This document shows positions 59,443 through 64,000 of a DNA stretch of 64,000 nucleotides, in pieces; the stretch's first letter is position 1, and every line of letters starts with the position of its first letter. The stretch is taken from positions 29,502 to 93,501 of the forward strand of contig NZ_JAILNU010000009.1 in assembly GCF_024691275.1 (NCBI RefSeq), in the 5' to 3' direction. Source of the DNA: Ruminococcus sp. GTDB taxonomy: Bacteria > Bacillota > Clostridia > Oscillospirales > Ruminococcaceae. Below the pieces are notes generated by a model. The model ran no database searches. It saw only the letters and a program-made list of their open reading frames with translations, and was not told the origin of the DNA. The position numbers and the translations under genes are program-made.

Positions 59443-60317
59443 AAAAGAATTCATACCGAAATCCCGTCGGAGTAAGCAGAGCCACGGGACTTGTACTCAT
59501 ATCACCTTTCATTGTCGGAGCCTTCCTGTTTATAGTCTACCCTTTCGTTTCGTCGTTCATTACAGGATTCGCAAGCAGCCGCGATCACTCGGTATTATCT
59601 GCATTCCGCAGTATGCTCGGCAATGACGATCTTGGAAAAGCCATTGGCATTACTCTGAAGTATGCCGCTCTGCTCGTCCCGATGAAACTGATAATTTCAC
59701 TGCTTGTGGCTCTGCTGCTGAATGTCGAGCTGAAAGGCATCGGTTTCTTCCGCACTGTCTTCTACATACCGTCCATACTCGGTGCGAACCTTGCTGTTAT
59801 CATTATGTGGAAGTACCTTTTTACAACCGGCGGACTTGTTAATCAGCTTCTGGGAACGGTCGGGATTTCTCCTGTAAGCTGGTACGGCGATCCCGATTCT
59901 TCGCTCTTTATCATCGTGCTTCTGAGACTTTGGGAATTCGGCTCTACTATGGTGATTTTTCTCGCTGCTCTGCGGGATATACCGAAAGAGCTTTACGACG
60001 CAGCAAAGGTAGACGGCTGCGGGAATATAAGGGCATTCTTCTCAATAACCCTCCCCCAGCTGAAAAGCGTTATCTTCTTAAACCTTATACTTCAGATCAT
60101 CGCTGCAATGCAGGAATTCAATGCTCCGTATATACTTACAAACGGAGGTCCCCTCAGCAGCACCAGAACAGTTGGTATGCTGATTTACGACGAAATGTTC
60201 AGATACGGCGATGAAAGCATGGCAAATGCTATTTCATGGCTGCTCTTTGTGCTTATCGCAGCAGTTGTATATGTAATGTACAAGCTCACCGCTAAAATGA
60301 GGGAGGAGCAAAGATGA
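59439..60317 (+). CDS. Sugar ABC permease, first subunit (YtcP/YteP class)
   Basis: The ORF track adds an out-of-context N-terminus from 59160 that overlaps the binding-protein gene; ATG 59439 is the true start, with an ATGA overlap. The 292-residue protein has six membrane segments and the EAA loop KELYDAAKVDGCGNIRAFFSITLP near residue 190. The start NPVGVSRATGLVLISPFIVG is typical of first CUT1 permeases. With the following permease it forms the channel; the ATPase is encoded elsewhere. Confidence 0.91.
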   Translation: MKKNSYRNPVGVSRATGLVLISPFIVGAFLFIVYPFVSSFITGFASSRDHSVLSAFRSMLGNDDLGKAIGITLKYAALLVPMKLIISLLVALLLNVELKGIGFFRTVFYIPSILGANLAVIIMWKYLFTTGGLVNQLLGTVGISPVSWYGDPDSSLFIIVLLRLWEFGSTMVIFLAALRDIPKELYDAAKVDGCGNIRAFFSITLPQLKSVIFLNLILQIIAAMQEFNAPYILTNGGPLSSTRTVGMLIYDEMFRYGDESMANAISWLLFVLIAAVVYVMYKLTAKMREEQR

Positions 60318-61141
60318 AAAAGCTCCTTTTTTACATTCTGCTTGCGGTCATCGGAACGATCATGCTCTATCCGCTTCTGTGGCTGCTGGGAGCTTCCTTC
60401 AAGTCCGATGAGGAGATATTCTCTTCATTGTGTTTCATGCCGAGGGAGCTGGACACGGAAGTATACAAAAATGCATGGAAGACCGTAACACCGTACTCAA
60501 TGGGACATTATTTTATGAATACCTTCATGATCATTATTCCCAAAACTGCCTTCGCAGTCCTGTCCTCTGTCCTCGTTGCATACGGATTTGCAAGATTCGA
60601 TTTCCCATTGAAAAAGTTCTTCTTCTCGCTGCTGATATGCGGTATGTTCATGCCGTCCATCGTCACTGTCATGCCGCTGTATAAGCTCTGGAACTTTCTC
60701 GGGCTTATCGACACATATATACCGCTGACGCTTCCCGCACTCTTTGCAAGCGAGGGGATCTTCGTCTTCATACTTATACAGTTTTTCAGGAATATCCCGC
60801 GTGAATTCGATGAAGCTGCAAGGATCGACGGCTGCGGTACTCTAAAGACTTTATTCTTCGTTCTTGTCCCCTGCATCAGACCTGCTGTCATATCAATCGC
60901 GGTCTTCTCTTTTCTGTGGACTATGAACGACTTTCTCAATCCGCTGATAATAATCAATTCAGTGGAAAAGTACCCTGTCTCACTTGCTCTGCGCCTGTCA
61001 GCAGACAGCACAGGTCAGGGATACGAACAGCGTAAGATAATTGCGATGTCTGTGATAGGACTGATACCGTCCGTCGCCGTCTTCGCCATTGCTCAGAAAA
61101 AATTTGTAAGCGGTATAACCGCAGGAGGTCTCTCAGGATGA
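60314..61141 (+). CDS. Sugar ABC permease, second subunit
   Basis: The 275-residue MalG-type permease has six membrane segments and the EAA loop REFDEAARIDGCGTLKTLFFVLVP near residue 165. It starts MKKLLFYILLAVIGTIMLYP and ends with the KKFVSGITAGGLSG tail typical of MalG proteins. It overlaps both neighbours by 4 bp, so the operon is tightly coupled. Confidence 0.92.
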   Translation: MKKLLFYILLAVIGTIMLYPLLWLLGASFKSDEEIFSSLCFMPRELDTEVYKNAWKTVTPYSMGHYFMNTFMIIIPKTAFAVLSSVLVAYGFARFDFPLKKFFFSLLICGMFMPSIVTVMPLYKLWNFLGLIDTYIPLTLPALFASEGIFVFILIQFFRNIPREFDEAARIDGCGTLKTLFFVLVPCIRPAVISIAVFSFLWTMNDFLNPLIIINSVEKYPVSLALRLSADSTGQGYEQRKIIAMSVIGLIPSVAVFAIAQKKFVSGITAGGLSG

Positions 61142-62259
61142 ACAGATCCGAGTCTATAATCAATAAATATATCGACAACCTCATTCTTCAATCAGACCCG
61201 CTCGCACCCAAATGGAACATGGAGAACATTTTATACAACAAAGCTCCCAAATGGAACTATGTTGATAACTGCATGATAACTGCCCTGCTCATGCTTTATG
61301 ACCTCGACAACGATCCGAGACTTCTCGATTACTCCATAAAATTCACCAACGCCTATGTTAAAAAGGACGGCAGCATACCGACTATGAACTGCGCCGACTA
61401 TAACCTCGATAACATCAACGGTGCTAAAAACCTCATGAAGCTTTGGAAGCTCACAGGTGAGGAACGCTATCGCTTCGGCTTTGAAAAGATCTGGAAGGAA
61501 CAGCTTATCCGACACCCTAGACTCAGCTGCGGAAGCTTCTGGCACAAAGCCATATACCCCGAACAGATATGGATAGACGGCGTATATATGGTACTCCCCT
61601 TTATGGCAGAATACGGCAAGCTTTACAATACACGCGGAGTCATCGAGGACGTAAAAAGGCAGTTCTTCGACGTAAGAAAGATCACACGCGACCCTAAAAC
61701 GGGTCTGTACTACCACGGCTACGATGATACCAGCACTATGTGCTGGGCGGACAAGATAACAGGTCTTTCTCCCGAATTCTGGCTTCGTTCAAACGGCTGG
61801 CTGTGTGCAGCTCTCGCCGATGTGTGCGAGATACTGCCTAATGCCGATCTTTGCAGTAATAACCTCAGCGAGCTGCTCCATGATATCACAAAATACTGCG
61901 ATGACGAAGGTATGCTCCTTCAGCTGCCGATACATAAGGATATGAAGGGCAATTACCCTGAAACAAGCGGTTCTCTGCTGTATGCATATTCAGCTTTGAA
62001 AGCTGCAAGACTCGGAGTGTGCGGCGATGATATACGTCAGGCAGGTCTGCGCACTTTCAGCACCGTCACTGAAAAATTCATCGACAATACCAAAGATGTG
62101 CCTGTCCTCAGAAATATCTGCCTCGTCGGAGGCCTCGGCGGAGAAAATCACCGCAACGGCTCTGCGGAATACTACCTGAGCGAAAAAGTCGTTGAAAATG
62201 ACGCAAAGGGCATTGCTCCCTATATCATGGCGTATACAGAAGTTAAAAAAATCATATGA
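61138..62259 (+). CDS. Unsaturated rhamnogalacturonyl hydrolase, GH105
   Basis: The 373-residue (alpha/alpha)6-barrel enzyme removes the unsaturated galacturonyl residue from rhamnogalacturonan lyase products by hydration. The catalytic Asp lies in QIWIDGVYMVLPFMAEYG near residue 145; PEFWLRSNGW near 220, TSGSLLYAYSALKAAR and GSAEYYLSE are family features. It has no signal peptide and overlaps the permease by 4 bp, so it acts on the imported oligosaccharide. This neighbour is the main evidence for the transporter's substrate. Confidence 0.9.
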   Translation: MNRSESIINKYIDNLILQSDPLAPKWNMENILYNKAPKWNYVDNCMITALLMLYDLDNDPRLLDYSIKFTNAYVKKDGSIPTMNCADYNLDNINGAKNLMKLWKLTGEERYRFGFEKIWKEQLIRHPRLSCGSFWHKAIYPEQIWIDGVYMVLPFMAEYGKLYNTRGVIEDVKRQFFDVRKITRDPKTGLYYHGYDDTSTMCWADKITGLSPEFWLRSNGWLCAALADVCEILPNADLCSNNLSELLHDITKYCDDEGMLLQLPIHKDMKGNYPETSGSLLYAYSALKAARLGVCGDDIRQAGLRTFSTVTEKFIDNTKDVPVLRNICLVGGLGGENHRNGSAEYYLSEKVVENDAKGIAPYIMAYTEVKKII

Positions 62260-62306
62260 TTATACTCTGCGAATAAAAAATATTACCATTTTGTTTCTAA
62301 ACCTAC

Positions 62307-62335
62307 TTGAAAAATTCACACTTTGGTGATATAAT
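62307..62335 (+). promoter_or_regulatory. SigA-type promoter of the NfeD-stomatin operon
   Basis: TTGAAA, a 17-bp spacer and TATAAT, with the extended GTGATATAAT form, 48 bp before the TTG start of nfeD. Confidence 0.85.
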
Positions 62336-62383
62336 AATATTCGTAGGGATTACTACAAATTTTTGTGAAAGGGGGATCTTGCC

Positions 62384-62815
62384 TTGAACGTACTGATATG
62401 GGCAATTGCTGTAGTTGCTTTTGTTATTGCGGAAGTCGCCACTGTTCAGCTCGTTTCCATCTGGCTTGCAGCAGGTGCTTTTGTAACAATGATAGTATCG
62501 TATTTCTATGACATTCCTGCGATACTTCAGCTGGGAATATTCATTATTTCCTCAACTGTCTTCCTGTTACTAAGCTTCCCGATGCTCAGAAGCTGGAGAA
62601 ACAACAAATTCGTTGCTACTAATTCCGAGCTCGACGTTGGAAAACACGCCACAGTAATAGAGACCATCAGCAGCAAAAAAGGCACAGGAAGAGTCACTTT
62701 AAACGGGGTCAATTGGAGTGCTGTTCCTGAAAATGAAAGCGAAACGATACCTGAAGGTACTATCGTTATCGTCGTAAAGGTCATGGGCGCTAAATTAATC
62801 GTAAAGCCCGAATGA
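62384..62815 (+). CDS. NfeD-family membrane protein
   Basis: The 143-residue protein has two membrane helices and a C-terminal OB-fold (LDVGKHATVIETISSKKGTGRVTLNGVNWSAV, ending VMGAKLIVKP). It is the short NfeD type, without the ClpP-like protease domain, and normally pairs with a stomatin-like protein in membrane microdomains. The start is TTG: AAAGGGGG lies 8 nt upstream and no closer ATG exists before residue 30. It is followed at 42 bp by the stomatin gene. Confidence 0.87.
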   Translation: MNVLIWAIAVVAFVIAEVATVQLVSIWLAAGAFVTMIVSYFYDIPAILQLGIFIISSTVFLLLSFPMLRSWRNNKFVATNSELDVGKHATVIETISSKKGTGRVTLNGVNWSAVPENESETIPEGTIVIVVKVMGAKLIVKPE

Positions 62816-62857
62816 TCTTAGACTATTGTATATTTAACGTTTTGGAGGTATTTACAA

Positions 62858-63832
62858 ATGGACATAGGCGGATTTATTATTTTATTTGTTATCATTGCTC
62901 TTCTGATACTTATCATAAGATGCTTCAGAATCGTTCCACAGGCTCACGTTTTCGTTATTGAGCGTCTCGGTTCATTCCATGCTGAATGGGAGACAGGACT
63001 TCACGTTCTTGTTCCTTTCATTGACAGCATTGCAGGCAAGGTATCACTCAAGGAAAAAGTAGTTGATTTCAAGCCACAGCCTGTTATCACAAAGGATAAT
63101 GTTACTATGCAGATAGATACTGTCGTATTCTATAAGGTCACTGACGCAAAGCAGTATATCTACGGCGTTGAAAGACCTCTCGCTGCTATTGAGAATCTTT
63201 CTGCTACAACTCTCCGTAACATCATCGGTGAGCTGGAACTCGACTCAACTCTCACTTCCCGTGACACAATCAATACAAACATCACTGCTATCCTCGACCA
63301 GGCTACAGACCGCTGGGGAATCAAGGTTGAGCGTGTAGAGCTCAAGAATATCATTCCTCCCCGTGAGATCCAGGACGCTATGGAAAAGCAGATGAAGGCT
63401 GAGCGTGAGCGCCGTGAGAAGATCCTTCAGGCTGAAGGTGACAAGAAGTCTCAGATCCTCGTTGCAGAAGGTGAAAAGGAATCACAGATCCTTCGCGCAC
63501 AGGCTAAGAAAGAAGCTCAGATCCTCGAAGCTGAGGCTCAGAAGCAGGCAATGGTCCTCAGAGCTGACGCTGTAAGAGAACAGAAGATACTTGAGGCTAC
63601 CGGTGAAGCAAAAGCTATCGAAATGGTACAGGAAGCTCTCGCAGAAAGCCTTATCAAGCTGAATAACGCTAATCCTAACGAAAGAGTTATCCAGCTCAAG
63701 GCTCTCGAATCCTTCGCTAAGGCTGCTGACGGCAAGGCTACAAAGATCATTATCCCAAGTGAGATACAGGGTATGGCAGGTCTTGCATCAGGTCTTAAAG
63801 CTCTCGTTGAGAAGGAAACACCCGAACAGTAA
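62858..63832 (+). CDS. SPFH/stomatin-prohibitin family protein (slipin)
   Basis: The 324-residue protein has one N-terminal membrane helix, an SPFH domain (about 25-190, with VIERLGSFHAEWETGLHVLVPFID and VERVELKNIIPP) and a long coiled coil rich in Glu, Ala and Lys (ERREKILQAEGDKKSQIL repeats), ending in an oligomerisation segment. Slipins form ring scaffolds on the membrane and influence protease access or lipid domains. TTTGGAGG precedes the ATG. Codon bias is strong, suggesting high expression. Confidence 0.93.
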   Translation: MDIGGFIILFVIIALLILIIRCFRIVPQAHVFVIERLGSFHAEWETGLHVLVPFIDSIAGKVSLKEKVVDFKPQPVITKDNVTMQIDTVVFYKVTDAKQYIYGVERPLAAIENLSATTLRNIIGELELDSTLTSRDTINTNITAILDQATDRWGIKVERVELKNIIPPREIQDAMEKQMKAERERREKILQAEGDKKSQILVAEGEKESQILRAQAKKEAQILEAEAQKQAMVLRADAVREQKILEATGEAKAIEMVQEALAESLIKLNNANPNERVIQLKALESFAKAADGKATKIIIPSEIQGMAGLASGLKALVEKETPEQ

Positions 63833-63841
63833 AAATATCAT

Positions 63842-63868
63842 GAAAGGCTCCCGAACGGGAGCCTTTCA
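63842..63868 (+). terminator. Terminator-like hairpin after the stomatin gene
   Basis: GAAAGGCTCCCG and CGGGAGCCTTTC form a near-perfect stem. The T run is inside the stem end, so termination is likely but not strong. Confidence 0.7.
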
Positions 63869-63880
63869 GCCTGTCCACAA

Positions 63881-63909
63881 AGCCCCTCTGCGAGCAACGC
63901 AGAGGGGCT
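63881..63909. repeat. 12-bp inverted repeat near the right edge
   Basis: AGCCCCTCTGCG pairs perfectly with CGCAGAGGGGCT around AGCAA. No T run follows on either strand, so it is not a standard terminator. The remaining bases to 64000 contain only a tiny ORF (ATG near 63955, stop at the edge) that I do not support as a gene. Confidence 0.6.
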
Positions 63910-64000
63910 AATTACACAGAATATCAGGCAAAAACAAGATCAGAACACAAAAATGGGATATATACAGTATAAAACAACGAAGGCTGACGATCCTTTCTGA

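Noticed and set aside
1-64000. CRISPR array, insertion sequence or prophage
   Set aside because: No regularly spaced repeats, no transposase or integrase motifs and no phage structural genes were seen. The only accessory-looking gene is the AT-rich orphan at 15591-16439.

Overview
The window looks like a chromosome segment of a cellulosome-forming, spore-gene-bearing clostridium of the Ruminococcus type (Oscillospiraceae). The evidence is two secreted proteins ending in type I dockerins, plant-polysaccharide functions (GH42, GH105, two sugar ABC systems), a complete spoIIIAA-AH operon with sigG, an alaS T-box, and the clostridial gene order xseA-xseB-ispA-dxs-tlyA-nadK-argR-recN. No ribosomal RNA is present, so the species cannot be fixed. 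I see no insertion sequence, prophage or CRISPR array.

Layout. From 0.4 to 52.7 kb nearly everything is on the minus strand. 0.4-2 kb: mtnN followed by a dockerin protein, with a rod-like RNA candidate behind them. 2-10.6 kb: a housekeeping and envelope run (membrane protein, SDR, DHHW/MBOAT pair, RNase M5-like Toprim protein, holA, comEC, a phosphoribosyltransferase, HIT protein). 10.7-13.8 kb: alaS behind a consensus promoter, a T-box and two tandem aberrant tRNA-like elements. 13.8-19.4 kb: a class B PBP, an AT-rich orphan gene, dtd, GH42 and a histidine phosphatase. 19.4-29.2 kb: DNA repair, isoprenoid and translation genes. 29.3-33.9 kb: the spoIIIA operon. 34-37.6 kb: sugar ABC transporter 1. 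38.2-41.4 kb: a dockerin-bearing papain-like protease. 41.6-52.6 kb: a TIM-barrel/acyl-CoA ligase fusion, YdcF, PHP phosphoesterase, rsmI, a TrmN6-like methyltransferase, mnmA and others. From 52.8 kb most genes are on the plus strand: ackA, pyridoxal kinase, sigG, a rhamnogalacturonan-oligosaccharide ABC operon with GH105, and an NfeD/stomatin pair. Two minus-strand genes interrupt this part (AraC-GGDEF fusion, DUF3737 beta-helix).

How the genes work together. The dockerin proteins, GH42, GH105 and two ABC importers fit extracellular fibre breakdown followed by oligosaccharide uptake; neither ABC operon has its own ATPase. The SpoIIIA proteins form the forespore-mother cell channel that sustains SigG activity, and sigG here carries a hairpin over its ribosome binding site. 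The most unusual regions are the tRNA-like tandem inside the alaS transcription unit, an O-acyltransferase pair in which both partners lack their catalytic histidines, the TIM-barrel/acyl-CoA ligase fusion, and the rod-like RNA near the left edge.
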